The notes: generated from the sequence alone by a model not told the origin. Shown: positions 41,811-51,177, numbered from the stretch's first letter. The stretch is DNA of 64,000 nucleotides from Streptomyces sp. NWU339 (GCF_003143855.1 NZ_QFRK01000023.1:53272-117271); one strand, 5' to 3'. Program-made: numbers and translations.

Positions 41811-43049
41811 ATGGCAGGCAACTCGGACCCGCTCACGCCGCGGGCCAAGCTGGCCGTGACAGCGGGCAAGGCGGTCGCAGCGGCATCACGCGCCGCGGGA
41901 CGCGGCAGCGGTTCGGTGATCGGCGGCCGGGTGGCGCTCAAACTCGACCCCGATCTCCTCGCCCGGCTCGCGCAGAACCTGGACTGCGTCCTGGTCTCCG
42001 CGACCAACGGCAAGACCACCACCACCCGGCTCATCGCGGAGGCCCTGCGCGCCGCGGGACCGGTCGTGTCCAACGCGCTCGGCGCCAACATGCCCGCCGG
42101 CATCACCTCGGCACTCGCGGGCGGCTCGGAGTCGAAGTTCGGTGTCATCGAGGTCGACGAGAAGTACCTCGCCGGTGTCGCCCGGGACACCGACCCCAAG
42201 TGCATCGCCCTGCTCAACCTCTCCCGTGACCAGCTCGACCGGGCCGGCGAGACCCGTATGCTCGCGGAGAACTGGCGCGAGGGCCTGGCCGGCTCCAAGG
42301 CGGTCCTCGTCGCCAACTGCGACGACCCGCTGGTGGTGTGGGCCGCCTCCTCCTCCCCCAATGTGATCTGGGTCGCCGCGGGCCAGATGTGGAAGGACGA
42401 CGCCTGGTCGTGCCCGTCCTGCGGCGGTGTGATGCAGCGCCCCGGCGACGACTGGTTCTGCGGCGAGTGCGGCTTCCGCCGGCCCACCCCGTCCTGGGCG
42501 CTCTCCGGCGACCACGTCCTCGACCCGCACGGTTCCGCCTGGCCGATCCACCTCCAGCTGCCGGGCCGCGCCAACAAGGCCAACGCCGCGAGCTCCGCGG
42601 CCGTCGCCGCCGTGTTCGGGGTGCCGCCGCAGGTCGCCCTGGAGCGCATGTACCAGGTGCAGGCCGTGGCCGGCCGCTACGACGTCGTCCAGTACCAGGG
42701 CCGTGACCTGCGGCTGCTGCTCGCCAAGAACCCCGCGGGCTGGCTGGAGACGTTCTCCCTCATCGACCCGCCGCCCGCCCCGGTGATCCTCTCGGTGAAC
42801 GCCCGCTCCGCCGACGGCACCGACACCTCCTGGCTGTGGGACGTCGACTACACCCGGCTGACCGGTCACCCGATCGTCGTCCTCGGCGACCGGAAGCTGG
42901 ACCTCGCGGTGCGACTCGAGGTCGCGAACCAGCAGTTCCAGGTCTGCGACGACCTCGACCAGGCCCTGCAGCAGTGCCCGCCGGGCCGGATCGAGGTCAT
43001 CGCCAACTACACCGCGTTCCAGGACCTGCGCCGCCGCGTCGGCAACTGA
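41811..43049 (+). CDS. murT: Lipid II isoglutaminyl synthase, MurT subunit
   Basis: MurT, with GatD, converts D-glutamate of lipid II to D-isoglutamine using glutamine and ATP. The 412-residue Mur-ligase fold has SATNGKTTTTR (P-loop), a Cys4 zinc ribbon (CPSCGGVMQ, CGECGF) inserted in the central domain, and ANKANAASSAAVA. AAGGAGG lies upstream of the ATG. GatD follows after 43 bases. Confidence 0.96.
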   Translation: MAGNSDPLTPRAKLAVTAGKAVAAASRAAGRGSGSVIGGRVALKLDPDLLARLAQNLDCVLVSATNGKTTTTRLIAEALRAAGPVVSNALGANMPAGITSALAGGSESKFGVIEVDEKYLAGVARDTDPKCIALLNLSRDQLDRAGETRMLAENWREGLAGSKAVLVANCDDPLVVWAASSSPNVIWVAAGQMWKDDAWSCPSCGGVMQRPGDDWFCGECGFRRPTPSWALSGDHVLDPHGSAWPIHLQLPGRANKANAASSAAVAAVFGVPPQVALERMYQVQAVAGRYDVVQYQGRDLRLLLAKNPAGWLETFSLIDPPPAPVILSVNARSADGTDTSWLWDVDYTRLTGHPIVVLGDRKLDLAVRLEVANQQFQVCDDLDQALQQCPPGRIEVIANYTAFQDLRRRVGN

Positions 43050-43092
43050 CGCGGGCGACGTATCGCGACGTACTCACAAGGACAGTGACTTC

Positions 43093-43821
43093 ATGAGCGA
43101 CAACGGTCTGCGGATCGTGTGGATCTACCCCGACCTGCTCAGCACCTACGGCGACCAGGGCAACGTGCTCGTCGTGGAGCGCCGGGCCCGGCAGCGCGGC
43201 CTCGACGTGGCCCGGCTCGACGTGCGCAGCGACCAGCCGATCCCGACCTCCGGCGACATCTATCTGATCGGCGGCGGTGAGGACCGTCCGCAGCGGCTCG
43301 CGGCCGAGCGGCTGCGCCGGGACGGCGGACTGCACCGGGCGGTGGAGAACGGCGCGATCGTGTTCTCGGTGTGCGCCGGCTACCAGATCCTCGGCCACGA
43401 GTTCATCAACGACCTCGGCCAGCGGGAGCCCGGCCTCGGCCTGCTCGACGTCGTCTCGGTGCGCGGCGAGGGCGCCCGGTGCGTCGGCGACGTGCTGGGG
43501 GACATCGACGCGCCGCTCGGGCTGCCGCCGCTGACCGGTTTCGAGAACCACCAGGGCGTCACCCACCTCGGCCCGACGGCCCGCCCGCTCGCCCGGGTGC
43601 GCTTCGGCAACGGCAACGGCACGGGGGACGGTACCGAGGGCGCCTACAACGACACCGTGTTCGGCACGTACATGCACGGTCCGGTGCTGGCCCGCAACCC
43701 GCAGATCGCGGACCTGCTGCTGAAGCTGGCGCTCGACGTCAACGCACTGCCGCCGACCGACGACCACTGGTACGAGGCGCTGCGCAACGAGCGCATCTCG
43801 GCCTCGCAGCAGCCCGCGTAG
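43093..43821 (+). CDS. gatD: Lipid II isoglutaminyl synthase, GatD amidotransferase subunit
   Basis: A 242-residue class I glutamine amidotransferase of the CobB/CobQ type that feeds ammonia to MurT. The nucleophile is in SVCAGYQILG (near residue 94) and the histidine in GTYMHGPVL (near 196). The N-terminus RIVWIYPDLLSTYGDQGN is the family hallmark. Operon with murT; a 54-bp palindrome lies 22 bases past the stop. Confidence 0.96.
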   Translation: MSDNGLRIVWIYPDLLSTYGDQGNVLVVERRARQRGLDVARLDVRSDQPIPTSGDIYLIGGGEDRPQRLAAERLRRDGGLHRAVENGAIVFSVCAGYQILGHEFINDLGQREPGLGLLDVVSVRGEGARCVGDVLGDIDAPLGLPPLTGFENHQGVTHLGPTARPLARVRFGNGNGTGDGTEGAYNDTVFGTYMHGPVLARNPQIADLLLKLALDVNALPPTDDHWYEALRNERISASQQPA

Positions 43822-43842
43822 GACCCGCGCCACGACGTCCGC

Positions 43843-43896
43843 CCCGGTCGGCGTCCCGGTGTCCACGAGCTCGTGGACACCGGGACGCCGACCGGG
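43843..43896. terminator. Perfect 54-bp palindrome after gatD
   Basis: Two 27-base arms (43843-43869 and 43870-43896) are exact reverse complements with no spacer, centred on GAGCTC. It is placed right after gatD, so as RNA it would form a very stable hairpin (with a few bases open at the tip) and end the murT-gatD transcript. The length and perfection exceed ordinary terminators here. Confidence 0.85.
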
Positions 43897-44069
43897 TGTT
43901 CACAGGGGCGTCACCGGCCCGTCTGACGGCTGGTCCGCACAGGTGAGCGGGCTCGTCCAGTAGGCGGACGCACGCTGCGGGCCCACCCCCGGATGCCGCT
44001 AGGGTGGCGGGGATCGAGCCGGACGACGCGGTCCGGTCCCGGCCCACGGCAAGAAGGTTGTTTCGGGCT

Positions 44070-45095
44070 ATGCGTATTGGTGTCCTCACGTCCGGCGGAG
44101 ACTGCCCCGGTCTGAACGCCGTCATCCGGTCCGTAGTGCACCGCGCGGTCGTCGACCACGGCGACGAGGTCATCGGCTTCCGGGACGGCTGGAAGGGCCT
44201 CCTGGAGTGCGACTACCTCAAGCTCGACCTCGACGCGGTGGGCGGCATCCTCGCCCGCGGCGGCACCATCCTCGGCTCCTCCCGGGTGCGTCCCGAGCAT
44301 CTGCGGGACGGTGTGGAGCGGGCCAGGGGCCATGTCCAGGAACTCGGCCTCGACGCGATCATCCCGATCGGCGGTGAGGGCACGCTGAAGGCGGCCCGGC
44401 TGCTGTCGGACCACGGCCTGCCGATAGTGGGCGTCCCGAAGACCATCGACAACGACATCGCCGTCACGGACGTCACCTTCGGCTTCGACACGGCCGTCGG
44501 GGTGGCGACCGAGGCGCTGGACCGGCTGAAGACGACCGCCGAGTCCCACCAGCGGGTGCTCATCGTGGAGGTCATGGGCCGGCACACCGGCTGGATCGCC
44601 CTGCACTCCGGCATGGCGGCCGGCGCCCACGCGATCGTGGTGCCCGAGCGGCCCTTCGACATCGAGGAGCTGACCGCGACGGTCGGCGCGCGGTTCTCGG
44701 CGGGCAAGCGGTTCGCCATCGTGGTCGCCGCGGAGGGCGCCAAGCCGAAGGCCGGGACCATGGACTTCGACGAGGGCGGCAAGGACGCCTACGGCCATGA
44801 GCGGTTCGCCGGGATCGCGCGGCAGCTCTCCGTGGAACTGGAGTCGCGGCTCGGCAAGGAGGCGCGTCCGGTGATCCTCGGGCACACCCAGCGCGGCGGG
44901 ACGCCGACGGCGTACGACAGGGTGCTGGCCACCCGCTTCGGCTGGCACGCCGTGGAGGCCGTGCACCGCGGGGAGTTCGGGATGATGACGGCGCTGCGCG
45001 GAACGGACATCGTGACGGTGTCGCTGGCGGAGGCCGTCGAGACGCTGAAGACGGTGCCCGAGGACCGCTACGCGGAGGCGGAGTTCGTCCTGTAG
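44070..45095 (+). CDS. pfkA: 6-phosphofructokinase
   Basis: Phosphorylates fructose 6-phosphate to the 1,6-bisphosphate. The 341-residue protein shows GVLTSGGDCPGLNAVIR, PIGGEGTLKAA, PKTIDND (with the catalytic aspartates) and EVMGRHTGWIAL. Position 104 is glycine, which favours ATP over pyrophosphate; position 124 is lysine, as in PPi-dependent enzymes, a mix typical of actinobacterial Pfk. Likely the pfkA3-type paralogue. Ribosome site AAGG is 12-14 bases upstream. Confidence 0.95.
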   Translation: MRIGVLTSGGDCPGLNAVIRSVVHRAVVDHGDEVIGFRDGWKGLLECDYLKLDLDAVGGILARGGTILGSSRVRPEHLRDGVERARGHVQELGLDAIIPIGGEGTLKAARLLSDHGLPIVGVPKTIDNDIAVTDVTFGFDTAVGVATEALDRLKTTAESHQRVLIVEVMGRHTGWIALHSGMAAGAHAIVVPERPFDIEELTATVGARFSAGKRFAIVVAAEGAKPKAGTMDFDEGGKDAYGHERFAGIARQLSVELESRLGKEARPVILGHTQRGGTPTAYDRVLATRFGWHAVEAVHRGEFGMMTALRGTDIVTVSLAEAVETLKTVPEDRYAEAEFVL

Positions 45096-45251
45096 CACCG
45101 GCGGCGTCCCGCGGTGTCCGGGCCGTCCCAGGCCCATGATCTCCCGCGGCACCCGTCGGCAGAACCGCCCCCGGCCGCAGTCCCGGCGGGGGACGGTTCT
45201 ACTCTGGTGCGGACAGACAGCGCACAACCCCCACGAATCAGGAGCCGCCGG

Positions 45252-46202
45252 ATGGATCACAGCGGGCACGGCATGACCATGGATCTGCCGCCGTTCACGC
45301 TGGCTCGAGGGCTCGCATGGTCGACCGAGCCGTTCTTCCTCGTCTCCTGCCTGTTGGGGCTGGCGTTGTACGGCTGGGCGGTGGTGCGCCTGACGCGGCG
45401 CGGCGACAAGTGGCCGGTGGGACGGACCGTCTCGTTCGTCCTCGGCGTGCTGAGCATCATGCTCATGATGTGCACCGGGCTGAACGACTACGGCATGGTC
45501 ATCTTCAGCGTGCACATGGTGCAGCACATGATGATCAGCATGGTGTCCCCCATCCTGATCCTGCTCGGCGCCCCGATCACGCTCGCGCTGCGCGCGCTGC
45601 CGCCGGCGGGACGCGGGCGCAAGGGGCCGCGCGAGCTGCTGCTGATGCTGCTGCACAGCCGCTACATCCAGGTCGTCACCCACCCGGTGTTCACCATCCC
45701 GATGTTCATCGCGAGCCTGTACGGGCTGTACTTCACCCCGCTGTTCGACTTCCTGATGGGCTCCCAGGTGGGGCACATCGCGATGATGGTGCACTTCCTC
45801 GCCGTCGGTCTGGTCTTCTTCTGGCCGATCATGGGCGTGGACCCGGGTCCGCACCGGCCGGGCTACCTCATGCGGATGCTGGAGCTGTTCGCGGGCATGC
45901 CGTTCCACGCGTTCTTCGGCATCGCGGTGATGATGGCGTCCACGCCGATGGTCACCACGTTCCAGAACCCGCCGGCCTCGCTCGGCATCGACGCGCTCGC
46001 CGACCAGAACGCGGCCGGCGGTATCGCCTGGGCGTTCAGCGAGGTCCCGTCCGTGCTGGTGCTGATCGCGCTGCTCTTCCAGTGGTACGCCTCGGAGAAG
46101 CGGCACGCCAAGCGCACCGACCGCGCCGCGGACCGTGACGGCGACAAGGAGCTCCAGGCGTACAACGCCTATCTGGCCTCCCTGCACACACGCGGGAGCT
46201 GA
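45252..46202 (+). CDS. ctaG: Cytochrome c oxidase assembly protein, CtaG family
   Basis: A 316-residue membrane protein with about seven helices. The N-terminus MDHSGHGMTMDLPPF is His/Met-rich, suited to copper, and HMVQHMMISMVSPIL and MVHFLAVGLVFFWP are conserved CtaG blocks. It should deliver or insert copper during assembly of the aa3/caa3 oxidase. AGGAG lies before the ATG. No oxidase subunits are adjacent. Confidence 0.93.
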   Translation: MDHSGHGMTMDLPPFTLARGLAWSTEPFFLVSCLLGLALYGWAVVRLTRRGDKWPVGRTVSFVLGVLSIMLMMCTGLNDYGMVIFSVHMVQHMMISMVSPILILLGAPITLALRALPPAGRGRKGPRELLLMLLHSRYIQVVTHPVFTIPMFIASLYGLYFTPLFDFLMGSQVGHIAMMVHFLAVGLVFFWPIMGVDPGPHRPGYLMRMLELFAGMPFHAFFGIAVMMASTPMVTTFQNPPASLGIDALADQNAAGGIAWAFSEVPSVLVLIALLFQWYASEKRHAKRTDRAADRDGDKELQAYNAYLASLHTRGS

Positions 46203-46299
46203 GCCCCCCAGCCCCCCGCTTCCCCACCACCGGATCTTGCGGGAACGCCCACGTCCGGCACATGTCCAGACGTGGGATTCCCGCCTAGACTCCACCTTC

Positions 46300-47070
46300 A
46301 TGCTGCGCGCTCTGGCCGTCGACGACGAACGCCCCTCGCTGGAGGAACTGCTCTACCTGCTGAACGCGGACCCCCGCGTCGGCAGTGCCGAGGGCGCCGG
46401 TGACGCGACCGAGGCGCTGCGCCGCATCAACCGCGCCCTGGAGTCCGGACCCGACGGTCCCGAGGCCATAGACGTCGTCTTCCTCGACATCCAGATGCCC
46501 GGCCTCGACGGACTCGACCTCGCCCGGCTGCTCGGCGGGTTCGCCCGGCCGCCGCTCGTCGTGTTCGTCACCGCCCACGAGGACTTCGCCGTACAGGCGT
46601 TCGACCTCAAGGCCGTCGACTACGTCCTCAAGCCCGTCCGCAAGGAGCGGCTGGCCGAAGCGGTCCGCCGCGTCGCCGAACCGCGCGCCGCGGCACAGCA
46701 CGGCAGCACCCCGCGCATCCCCGTGCACGAGCCCGACCCGGACCAGATAGCCGTCGAACTCGGCGGTGTGACCCGCTTCGTCGCCGTCGAGGACATCACG
46801 CACGTGGAGGCCCAGGGCGACTACGCCCGTCTGCACACCGACCGCGGCAGCCACCTCGTACGGATACCGCTGTCCACCCTGGAGGAACGCTGGCGCTCGC
46901 GCGGCTTCGTCCGTATCCACCGCCGCCACCTGGTCGCCCTGCGCCACATCGGGGAACTCCGGCTCGACGCGGGTACCGTGAGCGTCCTGATCGGCTCGGA
47001 GGAACTCCAGGTCAGCCGACGGCACACCCGTGAACTGCGGGACCTGCTGATGCGCCGGACCACGGGCTAG
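46300..47070 (+). CDS. LytTR-family response regulator
   Basis: A 256-residue protein: receiver domain with DDE near the start, phospho-acceptor aspartate in DVVFLDIQMPGLDG (near residue 64), and KPV; then a LytTR DNA-binding domain (VEDITHVEAQGDYARLHT, RWRSRGFVRIHRRHLVAL). It is the partner of the LytS-like kinase at 49174; between them lie a small membrane protein and a symporter, which it probably controls. Confidence 0.93.
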   Translation: MLRALAVDDERPSLEELLYLLNADPRVGSAEGAGDATEALRRINRALESGPDGPEAIDVVFLDIQMPGLDGLDLARLLGGFARPPLVVFVTAHEDFAVQAFDLKAVDYVLKPVRKERLAEAVRRVAEPRAAAQHGSTPRIPVHEPDPDQIAVELGGVTRFVAVEDITHVEAQGDYARLHTDRGSHLVRIPLSTLEERWRSRGFVRIHRRHLVALRHIGELRLDAGTVSVLIGSEELQVSRRHTRELRDLLMRRTTG

Positions 47071-47079
47071 GGGGACGGC

Positions 47080-47439
47080 GTGCCCCAGGACCCGACCGAA
47101 CGCCGCGTGGTCGTCACCGGCCCGCCCCGCCGCGCCCGCCGTGCCTTCGGCTACTACCGCCCGCGGACCGAGATCGACGAGCAGACCACCCTCGGCCACA
47201 CCTACGTCCGCTCCCTGATGCGCATCCAACTGCGCACCGGTCTCATCGTGTTCGCGATCCTCATGCTGCTCGTCGGCCCGCTCCCGCTGGTCTTCGCCGC
47301 GGCCCCGGACGCCCGACGGCTGGAGTGGGCGGTCCTCGGCTTCGGACTGTACCCCCCGCTGGTCCTGCTCGCCCGCTGGTACGTGCGCCGCGCCGAACGC
47401 AACGAACGCGACTTCGTGCGGCTCGTCGAGGACCGCTGA
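47080..47439 (+). CDS. Small membrane protein preceding the symporter (DUF485-like position)
   Basis: A 119-residue protein from GTG 47080, with a basic N-terminus and two helices (LRTGLIVFAILMLLVGPLPL, AVLGFGLYPPLVLLARW), then a charged tail RRAERNERDFVRLVEDR. In many bacteria a small DUF485-type membrane protein precedes an acetate-type symporter, and this one occupies that place. It starts nine bases after the response regulator. I do not recognise the family with certainty. Confidence 0.8.
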   Translation: MPQDPTERRVVVTGPPRRARRAFGYYRPRTEIDEQTTLGHTYVRSLMRIQLRTGLIVFAILMLLVGPLPLVFAAAPDARRLEWAVLGFGLYPPLVLLARWYVRRAERNERDFVRLVEDR

Positions 47440-47464
47440 GGGCGGGGAACGGAACGCCGGCACC

Positions 47465-49177
47465 GTGAACTCCAGTTACGCCGTCCCCGCCGTCGCGCTC
47501 GTCGTCCTGGCGACCGTCCTCGTCGGCGCCTTCGGCCTGCGCATCTCCCGCACCACCTCCGACTTCTACGTCGCCTCCCGCACCGTGGGCCCCCGTCTGA
47601 ACGCCGCCGCCATCAGCGGCGAGTACCTCTCCGCCGCCTCCTTCCTGGGCATCGCGGGCCTCGTCCTGGTCCAGGGCCCGGACATGCTCTGGTACCCGGT
47701 CGGCTACACCGCCGGCTACCTGGTCCTGCTGCTGTTCGTCGCCGCCCCGCTGCGCCGCTCCGGCGCCTACACGCTGCCCGACTTCGCCGAGGCCCGCCTC
47801 GCCTCGCAGGCGGTGCGGCGGCTCGCGGGCGCCTTCGTCGTCGGCGTCGGCTGGCTGTACCTGCTGCCCCAGCTCCAGGGCGCGGGACTCACCCTGACCG
47901 TGCTCACCGGCGCCCCCGGCTGGCTCGGCGGGGTGATCGTCGCCGTCGTGGTCACCGTCATCGTCGCCGCCGGCGGCATGCGCAGCATCACCTTCGTGCA
48001 GGCCTTCCAGTACTGGCTCAAGCTCACCGCCCTGTTCGTGCCCGCACTGTTCCTGGTCCTCGCCTGGCAGAGCGACGGGGCGCCCAGCCACGCCTTCGAC
48101 GAACCCGCCGCCTTCCGCGAACAGCGTGTCGTCCGCATCGACGACACCCTCGACCTGCGGCTCGCCGAGCCGCTGACCGTGACCGTGGACGGCACCGTCG
48201 ACGGCCGCGAACACGCCGGCACCGAACTCCGCCTGCCCGCCGGCACCCACCGCATCGACGGCGGTACCCGGCTGACCTTCGCCGAGGGAGCCGAGGTCCC
48301 GGCCGCCGGGCGGGGCGCCGACGACGCCCTGTCGCCCTCGCGGGCCGAGTCCCGCGAGGAACGCCCGCTGTACGCCACGTACGGGCTGATCCTCGCCACC
48401 TTCCTCGGCACCATGGGCCTGCCGCACGTGGTGGTCCGCTACTACACCAGCCCGCACGGCGTCGCCGCCCGCCGCACCACCGTCGCCGTCCTCGGCCTGA
48501 TCGGCGCCTTCTATCTGCTGCCCCCGGTCTACGGAGCCCTCGGCCGGCTGTACGCCCCCGACCTCACCCTCACCGGCAGCGCGGACGCCGCCGTGCTCCT
48601 GCTGCCCGGCCGCATGATCGGAGGAGCGGGCGGCGACCTGCTCGGCGCGCTGGTCGCCGGGGGTGCCTTCGCCGCGTTCCTGTCCACGGCGTCCGGGCTG
48701 ACCATGGCCGTGGCCGGCGTGATCACCCAGGACGTCCTGCCCTCACGCGGCGTACGGCACTTCCGGCTCGGCACGCTGCTCGCCATGGCCGTTCCGCTCG
48801 GGGCGAGCATCCTGGTCGGCGGGCTGCCGGTGGCCGACGCGGTCGGACTCGCCTTCGCCGTGTCGGCGTCCTCGTTCTGCCCGCTGCTCGTCCTCGGCAT
48901 CTGGTGGCGCCGGCTCACTCCGCCCGGGGCGGCGGCCGGCATGCTGGTCGGGGGCGGCTCCGCCTTCGCCGCCGTCGCCGCGACCATGGCCGGCTTCCCT
49001 GGCCGGGGCGCACTGCACGCGCTGCTCGCCTGGCCCGCCCTGTGGTCGGTGCCGCTGGGCTTCCTCACCATGGTCCTGGTCTCCCTGGCCACCCCCGGCC
49101 GAGTGCCGCCCGGCACGGCGGCGGTGCTCGCCCGGTTCCACCTGCCGGAGGAACTGCGGACGGAGGTGTCCAAGTGA
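47465..49177 (+). CDS. Sodium/solute symporter (cation-acetate-type, SSS family)
   Basis: A 570-residue protein with about 13 helices. DFYVASRTVGPRLNAAAISGEYLSAASFLG-type motif is near the start (SGEYLSAASFLGIAGL) as in ActP. A hydrophilic insert of about 80 residues (about 205-290) carries beta-rich sequence typical of actinobacterial forms. Likely imports a short carboxylate such as acetate or pyruvate. GTG start; its stop overlaps the kinase start (GTGA). Confidence 0.92.
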   Translation: MNSSYAVPAVALVVLATVLVGAFGLRISRTTSDFYVASRTVGPRLNAAAISGEYLSAASFLGIAGLVLVQGPDMLWYPVGYTAGYLVLLLFVAAPLRRSGAYTLPDFAEARLASQAVRRLAGAFVVGVGWLYLLPQLQGAGLTLTVLTGAPGWLGGVIVAVVVTVIVAAGGMRSITFVQAFQYWLKLTALFVPALFLVLAWQSDGAPSHAFDEPAAFREQRVVRIDDTLDLRLAEPLTVTVDGTVDGREHAGTELRLPAGTHRIDGGTRLTFAEGAEVPAAGRGADDALSPSRAESREERPLYATYGLILATFLGTMGLPHVVVRYYTSPHGVAARRTTVAVLGLIGAFYLLPPVYGALGRLYAPDLTLTGSADAAVLLLPGRMIGGAGGDLLGALVAGGAFAAFLSTASGLTMAVAGVITQDVLPSRGVRHFRLGTLLAMAVPLGASILVGGLPVADAVGLAFAVSASSFCPLLVLGIWWRRLTPPGAAAGMLVGGGSAFAAVAATMAGFPGRGALHALLAWPALWSVPLGFLTMVLVSLATPGRVPPGTAAVLARFHLPEELRTEVSK

Positions 49178-50379
49178 GCGGATTCCTGGCGGGCCTGTGC
49201 GTCGCCGTGCTGCCCCTGCTGGCCGCGGGCTTCTGGCTCGGCCGGCGCACCGCCCGGCCCGCCAGTCTCGCCGGACTCGGCACGCCCGTCGAGCACGCCA
49301 CCTTCGAGACCCTGCACACCGCCTCCCTGGCCACGCCCCCACTCCGGGCGGGCCTGACCGAGGAGACCGCCGGCAGATCCGCCCGCAAGCTGCGCTCCCT
49401 GCTCGGCACCGACGCCCTGTGCCTCACGGACCGCGAGCAGGTCCTCGTCTGGGACGGCGTCGGCGCCCATCACCGTACCGAGATCATGGAACGACTGGCC
49501 GGGCCCCTCGATTCCGGCCGCGGTGAGGCGTTCCCGCTCAGCTGCGACACCCCCGACTGCACGGTGCGGTGGGCCGTCGTCGCCCCGCTCACCGTCGACG
49601 ACCGGGTGCACGGCGCGCTCGTCGCCTGCGCGCCCCGCGAGTCCGCGGTCCTGGCCCGGGCGGCCGGGGAGGTGGCCCGCTGGGTCTCCGTCCAGCTCGA
49701 ACTGGCCGACCTCGACCAGTCCCGCACCCGCCTCATCGAGGCCGAACTCAGGGCGCTACGGGCCCAGATCTCCCCGCACTTCATCTTCAACTCGCTCGCC
49801 GTGATCGCCTCGTTCGTACGCACCGACCCCGAGCGCGCCCGCGAACTGCTCCTGGAGTTCGCCGACTTCACCCGTTACTCGTTCCGCCGGCACGGCGACT
49901 TCACCACCCTCGCCGACGAACTCCACGCCATCGACCACTATCTGGCGCTGGTCCGCGCCCGCTTCGGCGACCGCCTCTCCGTCACCCTGCAGATCGCCCC
50001 CGAGGTGCTGCCGGTCGCGCTGCCCTTCCTCTGCCTGCAACCGCTCGTCGAGAACGCCGTCAAACACGGCCTCGAGGGCAAGGCCGACAAGTGCCACATC
50101 CAGATCACCGCACAGGACGCCGGCGCCGAAGCCCTCGTGGTGATCGAGGACGACGGCGCCGGAATGGACCCCGGCCTGCTGCGGCGCGTTCTCGCCCGCG
50201 AGGTCGACCACACGGGCGGCATCGGCCTGTCCAACGTCGACGACCGGCTCCGCCAGGTCTACGGCGACGACCACGGCCTCGTCATCGAGACCGCGGTGGG
50301 CGCGGGCATGAGGGTCACCGTCCGGCTGCCGAAGTACCAGCCGGGCGTGCACCTGGCGGGACGGCTCACGCCGAAGTGA
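49174..50379 (+). CDS. LytS-like sensor histidine kinase
   Basis: A 401-residue kinase: one N-terminal helix (FLAGLCVAVLPLLAAGFWLG), a GAF-like sensor (about 60-190), His_kinase domain with ISPHFIFNSLAVI (phospho-accepting histidine near 212), and an HATPase domain (LQPLVENAVKHG, EDDGAGMDPG, GGIGLSNVDDRLR). GTG 49174 overlaps the symporter stop. With the LytTR regulator it should sense the transported solute, as BtsS/BtsR and YpdA/YpdB do for pyruvate in E. coli. Confidence 0.94.
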   Translation: MSGFLAGLCVAVLPLLAAGFWLGRRTARPASLAGLGTPVEHATFETLHTASLATPPLRAGLTEETAGRSARKLRSLLGTDALCLTDREQVLVWDGVGAHHRTEIMERLAGPLDSGRGEAFPLSCDTPDCTVRWAVVAPLTVDDRVHGALVACAPRESAVLARAAGEVARWVSVQLELADLDQSRTRLIEAELRALRAQISPHFIFNSLAVIASFVRTDPERARELLLEFADFTRYSFRRHGDFTTLADELHAIDHYLALVRARFGDRLSVTLQIAPEVLPVALPFLCLQPLVENAVKHGLEGKADKCHIQITAQDAGAEALVVIEDDGAGMDPGLLRRVLAREVDHTGGIGLSNVDDRLRQVYGDDHGLVIETAVGAGMRVTVRLPKYQPGVHLAGRLTPK

Positions 50380-50400
50380 GCGCCGAACGCCACGGGCGGC

Positions 50401-50577
50401 TCAGGCGCTGCGCGTGGCGACCATTGCGAGGGTGATCAGTCCCAGGACGACCCAGCCGAACCACAGCCATCCGTTGCTGCCGAGCGCCACCGTGTAGGCC
50501 GTCACGGCGACGAGGCCGCCGACGGTGAGCACTCCCATGGTCTTCGTCGAGCTCGAACCGTTGTGGGAACCGGGCAT
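50401..50577 (-). CDS. Small membrane protein, 58 residues
   Basis: ATG 50577 has AGGAGG eight bases upstream. The protein has a polar N-terminus (MPGSHNGSSSTKTMG) then two short helices (VLTVGGLVAVTAYTVAL, GWLWFGWVVLGLITLAMV). Function unknown. Convergent with the kinase gene and divergent from the Lrp gene. Confidence 0.75.
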   Translation of the reverse strand: MPGSHNGSSSTKTMGVLTVGGLVAVTAYTVALGSNGWLWFGWVVLGLITLAMVATRSA

Positions 50578-50651
50578 CGCGACACCCTCCTCATGGTCCT
50601 GGTGTTCGGTTTCCCTCCATGGTGCCCCGGTTCTGCCGTTACGGTGCCGGT

Positions 50652-51146
50652 ATGAACAGCAGGCCCGCACCGTTCGACGAGCTGGACCGAAAGATCGTCA
50701 CCGCTCTGATGGCGAACGCCCGGTCGTCCTTCGCCGAGATCGGCGTGGCCGTCGGGCTGTCGTCCACGGCGGTCAAGCGCCGGGTGGACCGGCTCCGCGA
50801 GACGGGGGTGATCACCGGTTTCACGGCCACGGTGCAACCGTCGGCGCTGGGGTGGCGCACGGAGGCCTACGTCGAGGTGTACTGCGAGGGGGCGGCGCCG
50901 CCCCGGCGGCTGGCGGAAGTGGTGCGCAACCACCCGGAGATCGCCGCGGCGATGACGGTGACCGGTGGCGCGGACGCCCTGCTGCATCTGCGGGCGCGGG
51001 ATGTGGACCACTTCGAGGAGGTGCTGGAGCGGATCCGCGCGGAACCGTTCATCCGGAAGACGATCAGCGTGATGGTGCTGTCCCATCTGATCCCGGAGAG
51101 TCCGGAGGCGGGGGCGAGCCAGCCGGCTCCCCAGGACCCGGGGTAG
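50652..51146 (+). CDS. Lrp/AsnC-family regulator
   Basis: A 164-residue protein: helix-turn-helix (LDRKIVTALMANARSSFAEI, VGLSSTAVKRRVDRL) and a C-terminal RAM ligand domain. Lrp proteins sense amino acids. It lies upstream of a DDAH-like hydrolase and ornithine aminotransferase, with a palindrome in between, so it probably controls arginine/ornithine catabolism. Confidence 0.93.
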   Translation: MNSRPAPFDELDRKIVTALMANARSSFAEIGVAVGLSSTAVKRRVDRLRETGVITGFTATVQPSALGWRTEAYVEVYCEGAAPPRRLAEVVRNHPEIAAAMTVTGGADALLHLRARDVDHFEEVLERIRAEPFIRKTISVMVLSHLIPESPEAGASQPAPQDPG

Positions 51147-51177
51147 GACGCAGCGGACGTGCGCCGAGCAGCGGGAA

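Noticed and set aside
43093..43821. Cobyric acid synthase or cobyrinate amidotransferase
   Set aside because: The CobB/CobQ amidotransferase fold fits, but the length and the murT neighbour identify GatD.
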